Assembly: GCA_013400115.1 (NCBI GenBank)
Contig: VXBP01004157.1
Span: forward strand, 390,494-454,493
Origin: Rhinopomastus cyanomelas
Lineage: Eukaryota; Chordata; Aves; Bucerotiformes; Rhinopomastidae
Length of the DNA stretch: 64,000 nt
Direction of reading: 5' to 3'
Made by a program: the position numbers and the translations under genes. The notes beneath the pieces are model-generated. The model did no database searches. It saw only the letters and a program-made list of their open reading frames with translations, and was not told the origin of the DNA. Below, in pieces: positions 32,495-44,697 of the stretch (within the stretch, counting starts at the first letter, position 1; each line of letters opens with the position of its first letter).

Positions 32495-33928
32495 GCAAAG
32501 CACTTTGAGTTTCAACCCGCTACAAGTGGACATTAGCCTGTGGTGCCCCATCAACCTTGTCCTGTGCCCGGCAGCCCCTGCTCAGCTTTCAGCAGTGTTT
32601 CTACGCTGGTCTGTCTGGGGAAGATGTAGGTGTAGCTGATATCACTGAAATCCAGGAATGCGTTTCCATGGTCAGTGTCTGGTGAGGACATGTTTGGACT
32701 TCTAAGAGTCTTGCAATAGGTGGCTATTGATGAATAATTGGCTGCCCTTTCAGCCAGACCCTCACTGAACAGCCACCTGCTTCCAGAACATCCAGAGCGC
32801 CCCAGCTGGAGGGGCCTAATGTTTAAATCAGAAGAATAAAAGAAGGGCACTTGGACACCCTGCAGATGAGTTGCCCTTGCAGGAGCCTGATCAGAGCTCT
32901 GACTGCTAAACATGGAAATAGCTCTGTGTGTTTCTGTGTGGAATGTGTCCAGTCATTAGGGTCGGCCTTGCAGACAATGTCATGTGCAGCAGGGTTATTA
33001 TTTCCAAGCGGAAAAGCAGGATGATTGAATGACCTAGGGGCACAGTATTTAGCAGATGTAATCAAACAGGGTTTGTGAATGAAGCAGAACCAAAGTTTGT
33101 TTTCTGGGATAACCCCTGCCTGCTCCTGCAAGTGCAGCAGGAGGTTTCACTGCTCCTCCTCAGTTAAATCCCCACACATGCTGAGGTGGAGCAGTGGTCA
33201 TCCAGAAGGAGCAGACCCAGACAGAAGGAAGGTGAGAGCATCAGGGAATTCAAGTACCCTTCTGTTTCTGTGAGGCCTTCACTCATCAGGCTTGGAGCCC
33301 CTTCTTTTCTCTTTCTAGGGGGGATTAGCAGCAGTTACCAGTGGGTGTGATACAGGAGGGAAAAAGGTGACCATGGGCAGTGCTGGTATTGTTTGTGCTG
33401 TGGGACTGTTGGTGTAGATTGCGATCCTGCTGCCCCATAGCCAAGCAGCTGTCTGGCTGCCTCAGCACCAGTTCTGCTGTCTCTGTGCCCCGATGTGTAT
33501 TTGGAGGGAAGATCTTCCCTATCTGATGTTTTACAAGATGAGAAGAAAATCAGGATGAGATAATTTCAGGAAATAGTGCTCTGCTAGGCAATATCCCAGT
33601 GATTTATTTCTCAGGCATGTGAGGGCTCCACTGGACCAGAAGACCTGTGATGCCCCAGTCTGCTGCTAGTGGACGGTGTCCAGAATATTTCCCATCCAGG
33701 ATAGAAGACACGCTTCCTTGCTTCTCTTTACTAGTTGCCTGCAGCCAGGAGGGTTTGTGAAAGGCCCATCTGCAGAGGTAATCCACAGCCTTGGACCAGC
33801 ATCATTAGGTCTAAGGTGGCAGAGTACAAGTCACCAAACCATCAGTGCAATCTGCAGTGATGCCCAGTCAGGCCCTGGCACTCTGTGGATGTGATAATGA
33901 AGAGCGGGTATCCTGGTACTGAGCAGGA
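32495..33928 (+). other. possible retroviral leader, then unassigned DNA
   Basis: The first few hundred bases after the primer binding site should be retroviral leader, but I see no gag motif. The right limit of the element is not visible and no second LTR was found downstream. The rest holds nothing recognised. Confidence 0.35.
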
Positions 33929-34203
33929 CAGAGATGATGAAGGGAATGGAGCATCTCCCTGATGAGGAAAGGCTGAGGGAGCTGGGTCCCTTGACCTTGG
34001 GAAAAAGGAGGCTGAGGGGTGACCCCATGAATGTTGATCAATATGGAAAGGGTGGGTGTCAGGAGGATGGAGCCAGGCTCTGCTCAGTGGCACCGAATGA
34101 CAGAACAAGGGGCAGCGGGTTCGAGCTGGAAGAGAGGAGGTTCCAAATCAATGTGAGAAGGAACTTCTTCCCAGTGAGGGTGCCAGAGCCTTGGAAGGAG
34201 CTT
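33929..34203 (+). repeat. CR1 subfamily A, left half of an interrupted copy
   Basis: Sense copy from 'gagatgatgaagggaatgga' to 'gagccttggaaggagctt'. It breaks off inside the ORF2 end and resumes at 34379, where the next consensus block begins. Confidence 0.88.
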
Positions 34204-34378
34204 ATCATAGAATCATAGAAACATTAGGGATTGGAAGGGACCTCAAAAGATGATCCAGTCCAATCTCCCTGCCACAGCAGGATCACCCAGACCAAGTCAG
34301 TCAGGGTTAGAAGGGACCACAGGATCAGCCAGTTCCAACTCCCCTACCATGGGCAGGGACACCCCACCGTAGATCCCA
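34204..34378 (-). repeat. two antisense CR1 scraps nested in a sense CR1
   Basis: First 'atcatagaatcatagaaaca' to about 34298 (subfamily A 3' end), then 'tcagggttagaagggaccac' to 34378 (an older type with 'ccatgggcagggacacc'). Both lie between the halves of the sense copy. Confidence 0.75.
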
Positions 34379-34522
34379 GGGGTGTTGTGGAGTCTCCTTC
34401 TCTGGAGACGTTTAAAGCCCACCTGGCTGTGTTTCTGTGGATCTTGGGGATCCTACTGTGGTGGGGGCGTTGGACTGGATGATCTTTCGAGGTCCCTTCC
34501 AATCACTAATGTTCTGTGACTC
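34379..34522 (+). repeat. CR1 subfamily A, right half of the interrupted copy
   Basis: Resumes at 'ggtgttgtggagtctccttc' and runs to the 'aatgttctgtgactcc' end. Confidence 0.85.
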
Positions 34523-35465
34523 CTCTCACCCACCTTCCTGACATCAGACACAACTCCTCTGCACCGTTCTCCTGTTCTGGAGGTTGATTTTGCACAGTCT
34601 GTGGAAGTGTGGAAATGGAGAATGAGTGGCAGAGTACAAGGGGTTTTCAGCTGAAAGGGAAATGTATTTCGGGGCTGTGCCATTTTCATAATAAATTGGA
34701 TGGGGAGGTATATCTGTGGGGCCTGAGCTTTGCAATAAACACTGCAGAGCCCAAGTGAGTGTGCTGTGGGATTTGAGGGAGCGCTCTGACCCATGAAGCT
34801 CAGAGCTTGTTTCTGAAGCTGGAAAATGAGATTTCTCCACAATTGACTCTTAGGGAAGTGTGGTAGGGAAAATATAATGACTTGTTGGAGGGCTGGGGGC
34901 TGAAAATGAGCAACATCTGAAGGAAAGCCTGCATGGGAAGAAGGGCTGGGTTATGTTTATGACCATGTGGATCACATTAGGCAGTGGTGCTGCAGCAGGG
35001 GAGGGCTGGCAGAGCAACACCCAACACCACGACAGTCAGCTGGAAAATGCCAGTTTATGAAAGCTAAACTTAGAGGGTGTCACTGCACCCTCTGCTTCAC
35101 CACGGCTGAGCTCAGCTCATGTCCTCAGACACCCACTGGCTTTGTGGTTAGGCCACTCTGGAATGGGAAATGAGGTGCAAATGTTGCCACTGGCTTATGG
35201 CTGGAGCTCAGGAGCATCATGGTTGGAGAAAACCACTGCTCATGGAGGTCTGGGAAAGGCATGATGTGGCTACTGCTGCAGAGATGGTCGCACCACTGCC
35301 TGTTCCTGTGCCCTGCCCTAAGGTCTGGGGACTCACTGCCCACCCTTCTTTATGATCAGCAGTGCTGTCAGGTTCTGATTGTGCTGCACACTTCCTGCAG
35401 CAGATCCTGTGCCCGGCCACCTGCCCCAGGCTTTTAGGACTGGGACACATGGCTGCATTCACAGC
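34523..35465. other. intergenic DNA, nothing recognised
   Basis: About 0.9 kb. No repeat or gene motif recognised. Small frames on both strands dismissed. Confidence 0.35.
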
Positions 35466-35712
35466 ATCACAATCACAGAACGTTAGAGATTAGAAGGGAC
35501 CTCAAAAGATCATCCAGTTCAATCCCCCTGACACAGCAGGATCCCCTAGATCCAGTCACACAGGAACATGGCCAGGTGGGTTTTAAACATCTCCAGAGAA
35601 GGAGACTCCACAACCCCCCTGGGCAGCCCCCCAGAGCCGCCCCTTCCAGGATCCTGTCACCCTCACTGGGAAGAAGTTCCTTCTCATATTGATGTGGAAC
35701 CATCTCTGCCCC
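35466..35712 (-). repeat. CR1 3' end, subfamily A
   Basis: Antisense copy from 'cacaatcacagaacgttaga' to 'tattgatgtggaacc'. It carries a 15-base local duplication of the 'cagccccccagagccgcccc' region relative to other copies. Confidence 0.88.
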
Positions 35713-36796
35713 TGTTGCTGAAGGTTTTTATCCACTGAAGCAGTGCCATGGTCAGAGCACCTCTCCCACCTGCAGCCCTTGTGTGCGGGGCTGCCACCCT
35801 GGGTCACACACCACCCTGCCACATTCGGGGGGTTGTGCTGGGTTTTACTGAAACCAGACACAGCACCACCTCAGCAGAGCATTGGCAGAAAGAAGGAGGA
35901 GCCGTGGGAGCATCCATCGACCTCTGGCCAGCGACACAGCCACTCCCATGCAGATTTTCTACTGCTTGGGAGCAAAAAGAGACTCCTTTAGACAATTCTG
36001 ATCATAGGCTTTTAAAAACGAATGATTGTTGAGAGGAAGTTGTGTGTGTTAAGGCTGATGGCACACAGGAATTGTGTGGATGTCCTGGTGGGCTGTGTCC
36101 CAGTTTGGGCCAGTGCAGCTGACTGGTTAAGGAAGGCTGGAGTTTTCTAGGCAGCCTCCCATGTAGAGATGGGGTTGTTATGGCAACAATACATTTTTTA
36201 TAAGATATAATAATGACGGAGTGATGGCTTTTTTGTTCCTGGGATTTCAGGTTGCAGCTGCTTTGTTCTGTCTCCCATACACCCTTGGAAAACACGAGTG
36301 TTTCCACGACTGTGTGGTCCCATCTGTGGATTCTCCTTGAGTGTGTGAAGGTAAGGAGAGGCTGACAGGGAATGGAAACCAGCTGCCATTGTGCGTCATA
36401 AATATCCCTTTCCCATCCCCTCTGTGGCTATGTTTAGCTGTTTCTCCCGCAGTCTGAGAGCACTGAGCTCAACCCAAGTGTTGGAAGGATGGCAGAGTGA
36501 TCCCATCATGGACAGTGCTGCTGCAGGAACTTTTGGATAAGCTTGAAGGTGGCAGTTGCTTCCCAAAGGGAAGTTAAGGGAACACTGGGCTCCTGTGAGC
36601 CTCATGTCTGTCACTACCCAGCTGGAACATCCAGCTATTTCAGCCTTTGGGCTTCATTCCCCTCAGCACAGCCTAGTCACCACATGAACAGGCCATCCCA
36701 CTGCTGTGACTGAGTAGAATGGTTTCACTCTGCTGGATGAACCAGACTATACTAATAAGGAGACATGAGCTGTAGGCTCAGATAGACCAGAAATAT
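35713..36796. other. intergenic DNA, nothing recognised
   Basis: About 1.1 kb. An AT-rich stretch at 36180-36225 ('acattttttataagatataa') is the only compositional oddity. No gene seen. Confidence 0.35.
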
Positions 36797-37261
36797 TCTG
36801 GGCCTCTCAGTCCAGAAGGACACAGAGCTGCTGGAGAAAGTCCAGCACAGAGCCACAGAAACGATGAAGGGAGTGGAATATCTCCCTGATGAGGAAAGGC
36901 TGAGGGAGCTGGGTGTCTTGACCTTGGAGAAAAGGAGACTGAGGGGTGACCCCATGAATGTTGATCAATATGGAAAGGACGTGTGTCAGGAGGATGGAGC
37001 CAGGCATCCAATGATAGGACAAGGGTGTCAGCTGGACCAGAGGAGGTTCCCCATCAATGTAAGGAGGAACTTCTTCCCAGTAAGGGTGACAGAGCCCTGG
37101 AAGGGGCTGCTCAGAGCAGCTGTAGAGTCTCTTTCTCTGGAGATGTTTAAAACCTGCCTGGCAATGTTCCTGTGTGATTGGATATGGGGGATCCTGCTGC
37201 GTCAGGGGCATTGGACTGGATGATCTTTCAAGGTCCTTTCCAATCTCTAATGTTCTGTGAC
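36797..37261 (+). repeat. CR1 3' part, subfamily A
   Basis: Starts 'ggcctctcagtccagaagga'. The ORF2 end is open at 36864-37223 but lacks a stretch of the 'ctctgctcagtggcacc' segment near 37003-37006. Ends 'atgttctgtgactgtga'. Confidence 0.9.
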
Positions 37262-37469
37262 TGTGAGTGATCTGGGGGCAGTTTGTGAGGCTTTACTGTC
37301 TGTCCTGGCTCACACCCCATTGACAGGTGGGAGCACACGTGTGCTCTCTGTGCTGAATGTGGGACTCTGCTACCTGCAGCCTGAGGAGCAGCTGCTTCAG
37401 CCCAGCACTTGCAGGGGCTGTGGAGGAACAATACAGAGGCGAGCTACCTGTGGAACAACAACAGAATAA

Positions 37470-37545
37470 ACTCACAGAATCACAGAACATTAGGGACTGG
37501 AAGGGACTCTGAAAGATCATCCAATCCAATCTCCATGCCTCACCA
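37470..37545 (-). repeat. CR1 terminal fragment, subfamily A
   Basis: 'cacagaatcacagaacatta' through 'gatcatccaatccaatctcc'. Only ~75 bases. The flanks (37262-37469 and 37546-38219) are unassigned. Confidence 0.8.
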
Positions 37546-38219
37546 CTATAGAAGCCCCACACTTAAATCACAGCAAACACAGCACAGATTTGCTTTCTGC
37601 ACGTATCTGCTTGTCTGGGAGAATCTTCTGCCTGTTTATGAACGCATTTGGAATAACACTGGTCCTCTAGAGATGCCAGGCTGCTTCACTTTCTGCTGAG
37701 CCCTGCCTCAGGCCATTGTCCATCCATCTCTAATAGAACCACCTAAGAGACTGCTTACATGATGGAGCAGCCCCTGCCCATCTGCCCTTTGAATGTCTTT
37801 CCATTAACACACTGGTCATTAGACAATCAGTAGCAGTGCTTTGTCCATCCCCAACAATTAGCTTCTCTTGTCTTGTTTCCCATTTGAAGGTGAGGCGATC
37901 CCCATGGCTCCCACTCCTCGAATTCAGAGGGAGAAAGCATTACTTCTGCGTTGAATGGCTGGTGTCTGACACTACAAGGCCAATCACCACATGAATGAAA
38001 AATTCCTCACTGCCTGTTTTTATTATGGGAACCTTCCCTCCCCTTATGCTTCCAAACAGCAACTGCATCAGCATGGCTGAAAATGACCCTCTTCTCAATG
38101 GCTTCAGGGGACAGATGGGCAGACTGACTGAAAAATATCAGGAAAGACTTTTCTTTAAATGCAGTTTGGGGACAGAAGGAAACATGACTTAGCCTACACA
38201 GCTCTGGTTTTACAGGGTT

Positions 38220-38325
38220 TATAGAATCACAGGCTGGGCTGGGCTGGGAGCTCAGAGCTCACCCAGTGCCAACCCCCTGCCATGGCAGTGACACTTCTCA
38301 CCAGACCAGGGTACCCAGAGCACAT
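38220..38325 (-). repeat. old CR1 fragment
   Basis: Antisense 'atagaatcacaggctgggct', 'ccctgccatggcagtgacac', 'accagaccagggtacccaga': an older CR1 type, about 100 bases. Confidence 0.65.
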
Positions 38326-39507
38326 TTGGAACATTTGAGAGCTGTGGCATTGAGATGTGACTGCTGGCATGGCAGCTGGGATCATGCCCTGGTGTTCGCT
38401 TCACAGGCAGGTCTGTGGTGATCTGTCAGCTACTGAAGCCAGGGGCAATCCAAAGGGCACTCCTTGCTGACACCAGAGCCACAGAAGGGTAGTTAATGAA
38501 AATCCCAGAGAGCTAGAACAACACAGCTAATAAGATTTGGAAATGTTGCAGGCCTGGGGTCAATGCAGGTTGTTCTGACCTTCAGCAAGAGCTAAGAAGA
38601 TAAAAGGGGTTAAAGCTATAAGGAGTGAGAGCACCCAACCTGAGCAGACATGAGGATCTGCCAGCCAGGATGTCCCAGGAAATGGAGGAGAATGAAGAAG
38701 CGGTACCAGGAGGCAAGAGCAGTACCTCTCTGAGGTACCAGAGGTCAGCTTTGTGGCTCCACAGCACTTGGCACTGAGACAGCAGAGTGGGGCTGAGGTG
38801 GTGTCAGATGTTCTATGAAAAGCATCACTGCAAAACACCAGTCAAAGTCTGCAGTCCAACAGGAGTGGTCACTGGACTCCATCCCTCCACCCTTTTGGCA
38901 GCAAAAGGGACAAAAAGTGAGTGGGGTGCTGTGCGCAGACCACAGATAGATGAGTAAGGAGCTGTCTTCTGTCAGCCTGCAGTTAATTTCAACAGTGGGG
39001 ACTTGTGCTACAGCCCTTTGCTGAAATGTCATGGTGAGAATATGCTGCAATTAGAAAACCGACCATGGAAACTACTTGCAGTGAAAGAAAAACCCTTAAA
39101 GAAATGTCCTAATGCTCTGCTAATCACTTAGCAGAACAGAGCAACAGCCATGCAGTCAGACTGGAAAAGTGGAGGTGTTTTAAGAAAAAATATTGGATTT
39201 TGTGTTGATTTGTTATACAGAGCGTTCAGACAAAGATAAAGGGTAATTTATCCCTGGATAATTGAACCTTTATAACTCCAGCAGCAAGCTCAAAGTGATG
39301 GATGGGTGTGTGAATTCCAAACGGTTTGGATTCCTGATATTAGGAGCTTGAGTAACAGCCAGAACATGATTTCATTTCTTACAGGAGCGCACTGACTCGA
39401 GAGAATTGTACCAGGGTCACCACAGGCACGCTGGGCTCCCACAGCCGTGACAGAGAGTGTCTGCTGGACCAGATCCCACCACAGTGATTTTTGGATGAGT
39501 TTTTGGG
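38326..39507. other. intergenic DNA, possible conserved block
   Basis: No gene recognised. The AT-rich segment 39180-39290 ('gggtaatttatccctggata', 'attgaacctttataactcca') could be conserved non-coding sequence. Confidence 0.3.
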
Positions 39508-40137
39508 ATAGAATCACAGAGCATTAGGGATTGGAAGGGACCTTGAAAGATCATCCATCAAATCCCCCTGCCACAGCAGAATCCCATAGATCGTGTTGCA
39601 CAGTAACACGGCCAGGTAGGTTTTAAACCTCTCCAGAGGAGGAGACTCCACAACCCCCCTGGGCAGCCCCTTTCAGGACTCTGCCACCCTCACTGGGTGG
39701 AACCTCCTCTTCTGTTCCAGCTCACACCTGGTGCCCATTATCCTACAATTAGATGACACTGAGAAGAGCAATGCAGTCTCACCAGGACAGAGTAGAAGGG
39801 GAGGAGAATCTGTCTTGATCTGCTAACCACTGCCCTTCTGATCCACCGCAGGATGCCATTGGCCTTCTTGGCCACAAGGACACATTGCTGGCTCCTGGCC
39901 ATCCTGCTGGCCACCAGCATCTCCAGGTCCCTTTCTCCTACGCTGCTCTCCAACAGGTCAGTCCCCACCCTATCCTGGTCCCTGGGGTTATTCTTGCCAA
40001 GACACCAGATTCTACACTGCCCTTGTTATAGTTTATTTGGTGTCTCCTTTGCCCAGCTCTCCAGCCTATCCAGGTCCTGCTGGATGACTGCACAGCCTGC
40101 TGGGGTGTTTGCCACTCCTCCCAGCTTTGTGTGTTTT
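39508..40137 (-). repeat. CR1 3' part, subfamily A, internally deleted
   Basis: Runs from the 3' end to 'cagctctccagcctatccag', but jumps at about 39760 from the 'gatgacactgagaag' block to 'tctcaccaggacagagtaga', skipping the ORF2 section present in other copies. Confidence 0.88.
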
Positions 40138-40711
40138 GCACTACATTTCTATGGGGGTACTGAACTCTAGCATGATTGAGATAAAGGACATTGGAGATTC
40201 ACCACATTAATTTTGATAACGAAAGCAGACTTAGTCATCTGAGCTCATCACTTATGGAAAGAAAGCAGGGTATCAGGGAGCTGACCTATCCCTTCTGCAC
40301 TGATGTGCAAGGAGGCAAGTATCTGTGGAGCAAAATGGACATCTCCAGCAAAAAGCAGGTGGAAGGCAGAAGAAAATCAGGCCTCAGCTTCCTTGAGGGC
40401 ATCTGCTGAGCCCAGAGTTTCTCAGCTGTGCACATGGGTGCTCATTCATGTGGCAACACTAGTGCTCATCAGGCTAGAGGGTCTGAGCCCACAGTGAGCA
40501 CTGCTTGTGTGCTCACCTGCTCTCAAACAGTCCTTGACAAACTTGATGTTGCTGGGATACTCTGGGGAAACGTGAGATGGGATGGCAGACTTTGCTTCTG
40601 GAACCCCCAGGGAGAATTTCAGTCTCCTGCTCAAAGCACTGACAAAGTCTGTCCCTGGGCAATTGCAAACATGTCCATGTATTGCTAAGATCCTCCTCTT
40701 CTTCCACCAGC
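40138..40711. other. intergenic DNA, nothing recognised
   Basis: About 0.6 kb between two CR1 copies. No gene motif seen. Confidence 0.35.
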
Positions 40712-41277
40712 CATGGGCCCTTGTGGCCAAGAAAACCAGCAGCATCCTGGAGTGGATCAGAAAGATGGAATATTGTGTCCAGTTCAGGGCTCCTCAGTTC
40801 TGGAAGGACACAGAACTGCTGCAGAGAGTCCAGTGCATAGCCACAGAGATGATGAAGAGAGTGAAGTGTCTTCCTGGTGAGGAAAGGCTGAGGGAGCTGT
40901 GTCTCTTGAGTTTGGAGAAAATGAGACTGAGGGGTGACCCCATGGACGTTGATAAATATGGAAAAGGTGGGTGTCAGGAGGATGGAACCAGGCTCTGCTC
41001 AGTGGCACCCAATGATAGGCCAAGGGGCAGCGGGTGTCAGCTGGACTAGAGGAGGTTCCATATCGATGTGAAAAGGAACTTCTTCCCGGTGAGGGTGACA
41101 GCATCCTGGAAGGGGCTGCCCTGGGAGGTTGCAGTCTCTCCTTCTCTGGAGAGGTTTAAAACCCGACTGGCCATGTTCCTGTGTGACTGGATATAGGGGA
41201 TCCTTCTGTGGCAGACAGATTGGACTGGATGGTCTTTTGAGGTCCTTTCCAATCTCTAATGTTCTGTGATTCTGTGG
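40712..41277 (+). repeat. CR1 3' part, subfamily A
   Basis: Starts 'catgggcccttgtggccaag' and has a deletion after 'gtggatcagaaagatgga'. The ORF2 frame 40582-41049 is open for most of the copy, then breaks at a TAG after 'QLD'. Confidence 0.9.
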
Positions 41278-42279
41278 AGCTCTGCAGGTTTTGGCAGCCC
41301 TAAGCAACCGGAATGGGTCTATCATCCTCGGAAAGACAGAAGGCAAGTGGATCCTGTAGATAACCCCACATATTTGTAGCCTTTGAGCACCGATGTGTTG
41401 AAAAGTCCAGCTGGGTTTTGTTTATTGAGCAACACATCCCAGAATGAAAGCCCTGGACTCATTTTCCATCTGGATGTAGCATGCAACCACAATTACTCCC
41501 TGTGGTGATTTGGGTTGTCTTAAAGACAAACTTTAGGGTTTTGTTTGTTTGTTTGCTTGGGTTTTGCTTTTTGTTTTCTTCCCCCAGAGCCAGCAAGTTA
41601 TCGGCACTGAGACCACTTCTTAGGGCAGCTTTCAGCTCCTCCTGAGCACCCGAGCGGAGGAGCACAGTAACAATCCCTTCAGCATTCCACAGTGGCTGAA
41701 GTCATGCAGAAGACGTTGTCATTTGTCATTATAATCCAATACAGCAGAGCAGTCACCTTACAGGCACGGGATGGGAAAGGCTTTTATATGATTACATCAT
41801 GAGATGATGAACGAGTGCAATTTGTGCTCATTATGAGAACAGCACCCCAAAGAGAGAGCTGTCATAAATCCTACCCTCCCTTCCTCCTCACACAGCTGGG
41901 AAGCCAGCCTGGAAATAAGAAGCAGGTGCCGGCAACAACCCAGATGGGGAAAAGCAAAACCAGAAAGGTTCCTCTGTGTTTTACACCGGCATGAGCAGCG
42001 GGAACCAGACAAGCTGAAGAGAAACACAGGACAAGCATAGGACAAGTAATTCCCCCAGTTCCTTGAACAAGGAATGATTTTGTCCAGTAAAACATTAATC
42101 CCGTGTGGGAAACATCAGAATTGTTCCTGAAGGGGAACAAAACTATGTCAGTCAGATCAGTCAAAGAAGAGCTTCTTACTTGATAGAGCAGAACCTCTTC
42201 CTTTTAGACGTAAACCCTGAATGTTTTAGTGTGTTAATTCCTCAAAGATGGGGATGGACTTTTGAGCAGGGGTTGCTTT
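41278..42279. other. intergenic DNA, TTTG microsatellite and AT-rich block
   Basis: A (GTTT)n-like run lies at 41542-41560. The block 41715-41840 ('tcattataatccaatacagc', 'tttatatgattacatcatga') looks like candidate conserved non-coding DNA. No gene. Confidence 0.35.
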
Positions 42280-42508
42280 GCCAGGACAAGGGGTGATGGT
42301 TAAACTGACAAAGGGAGACTCAGACTGCTGAGGGTGGAGAGAGCCTGGCCCAGGTTTCCCAGAGAGGTAGGAGAAGCCCTATCCCTGGTCAGGTTGGACC
42401 CTGGAGCTACAAGTAGCCTGCTCTGGGTGGGGATGGCCCTGCTCTTTGCAGGGGTGGGACTAGGTAAGCTGTACAGGTCTCTTCCAGACCAGTCTGTGAC
42501 TCCATGAC
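42280..42508 (+). repeat. old CR1 3' end
   Basis: Sense copy of an older type: 'gacaaggggtgatggttaaa', 'gaggtaggagaagccctatc', 'ggggatggccctgctctttg', 'caggtctcttccagaccagt', ending 'tgtgactccatgac'. Confidence 0.8.
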
Positions 42509-43385
42509 TTTAACAAAGGTTTTTCTCCTGATCTTCAAATAAAATGTGATCTTGTAAGAGGCTGCACCTTTTCCACCCAAGAGGAGGGAGAACCTGGAGA
42601 AAGCTAAGCTCCAAAGCTCTCTGAGCAGATGCTGACAGCTGTAGGGTACCTTTCTGACCCTAATGGGCACCAAATTCAACCAGCCTCAATGACTGTTTTC
42701 CAGAAAGCCCCCCACCACTGTTACTTTGCATTTTCAAAAGAAAAGATATTTGATGGTCAGTTTGCAGACTCCTCTCCTCTGTAATGGCACAAGAGCAGAG
42801 GTATGCCTTTACCTTTTCCCGGGGCATCACTGCAGCAACCACAACAACCCAGAATGGAACCTCCTGGTGCAGCTATCTTCTAGGGTCTGGTGACTGCCAA
42901 CATCCAGCCACAGCCCCTCAGTGTGGCTCTGTGTCATCTAGACTCCTGGGTTAGTGTTAGCAGAACCCAGTCTATATGTGTGAGCTTAGGATGCCACCAA
43001 CAGACTTTCTCACACCTTCCCTCCCTACTTGTTCTCCTCCCCACTACTTTAACAATCTCCTACTTCTTGTGTGACCTGTGATCCTTAACTTGTTGGGCGT
43101 GGAAGAAGCTCATTGTGCTGATGAAGGACAGGGGAGAGGTGAGCTCTAACACTAGTATCTTCCACAGCCTCCTGGATGTGTGGTCTAAAGCTGACTGAGG
43201 TCATTACTGGGCAGTAAGGTGTCTGTGCAAGAAGGAAGCAGCATGGGTTGGGTTCTTTTGAACAGCCAGTAGTAGCGCTCAGGGGTCTTGTGATGCCCCT
43301 AAAGCCCCAGTACAGAGGGGTTTGCTGTTGAAGTGCAGACTTACAAATGGGTCTGAGGGGCTCTGTGAAGGTGTCTAGATGGGAA
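42509..43385. other. intergenic DNA, nothing recognised
   Basis: About 0.9 kb. No repeat or gene motif recognised. Confidence 0.35.
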
Positions 43386-43548
43386 TATCATAGAATCATA
43401 GAATCAATCAGGTTGGAAAAGACCTTTGGTATCATCAGGTCCAACCATCAACCCCACACTACAAGTTCACCCCTAAATCAGATCCCCCAATACTACATCT
43501 AAGCATCTTTTAAACTCATCCAGGGATCAGGACTTAACCACCAGTGGT
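43386..43548 (-). repeat. CR1 3' end, subfamily B
   Basis: 'atcatagaatcatagaatca', 'tcaggttggaaaagaccttt', 'caagttcacccctaaatcag', 'actcatccagggatcaggac': antisense tail of subfamily B. Confidence 0.88.
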
Positions 43549-44187
43549 CTTATGGGATGGCCTTATGAGCTTAAGAGAAAACACTTTGGCCCCTGAGTCC
43601 AGTCCATACTGGTGTCAGTTTTGCTGAATAGAAGAGCTGTAGGGGCACCCACCGCTCCTTGTGCTTTCGGGCAAAGACAGAGGTTGGGAAAGGTGCTGTC
43701 GGGAGTGAGAACATGTCCCACCAGTAGGACAGAGAGGGCTGGTTCTCCTGCAGTCTCCTTAGCTTTGTTTTACTTCCACTTCATTATCAGGATAATCTGT
43801 CCATTACCTTTTTATTGAGAGGAGCATCACTGGAGTTGTCCTCCTGGTGCAATGGTGTTTAAATAATTGCACACCAGAGGCTAATCTGTAGCTCTCACAC
43901 ATCATTTAGCTCCAATTTCATAGCCTGTCCATTACCAACACATTCCATGCCATACGTTCACTACCAGGGATTCCAACACTGTGCCAGGACCGATGAAACC
44001 AATCGCCCTGGTTATGTGGGTGCAAGAAGATGTCCAGGAGAAGGTGGCTGCTCTGCCAGGGCCTCACCAATAGCTGCAAGTTCCCTTTCATTGCTCTTGG
44101 AAGACCTGTGTGAAATATTGAGTAGAGGAGTATCCAGAAAGTAATGGAGATATTTGGAGAAAGAGTTACTGGTATCATTCCTGCTTT
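43549..44187. other. intergenic DNA, nothing recognised
   Basis: About 0.6 kb. AT-rich near 43775-43815. No gene motif. Confidence 0.35.
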
Positions 44188-44697
44188 TACTGACCACATC
44201 TGGAATCTTGTGTCCAGTTCTGGGCCCCTCAGTTCCAGAAGGACACAAAGCTGCTGGAGAGTCCAGCACAGAGCTACAGAGATGATGAAGGAAGTGGAGC
44301 ATCTCCCTGATGAGGAAATGCTGAGGGAGCTGGGTCTCTTGAGCTTGGAAAGAAAGGGCCTGAGGGGTTACCCCATGAAGGTTGATAAATATGTGAAGGG
44401 TGGGTGTCAGGAGGATGGAGCCAGGCTCTGCTCAGGGGCAACCAATGGTAGGACAAGAGGCAATAGTTATCAGATGGAACAGAGGAGGTTCCATATAAAT
44501 ACGAGAAGGACCTTCTTCCCGGTGAGGGTGCCAGAGCCCTGGAAGGGGCTGTCCACGGGTGTTGTGGAGTCTCCTTCTCTGGAGACATTTAAAACCTGCC
44601 CGGCCATGTTCCTGTGCCCTTCTGTGGCAGGTGGATTGGACTGGATGATCTTTTGAGGTCCCTTTCAGTCCCTAATGTTCTATGATTCTGTGAAATT
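44188..44697 (+). repeat. CR1 3' part, subfamily A
   Basis: Starts 'ctgaccacatctggaatctt'. The ORF2 end is open over 44144-44656, one of the longest undisturbed frames of this subfamily in the window, but its natural stop region is shortened by a small deletion near 44618. Confidence 0.92.
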
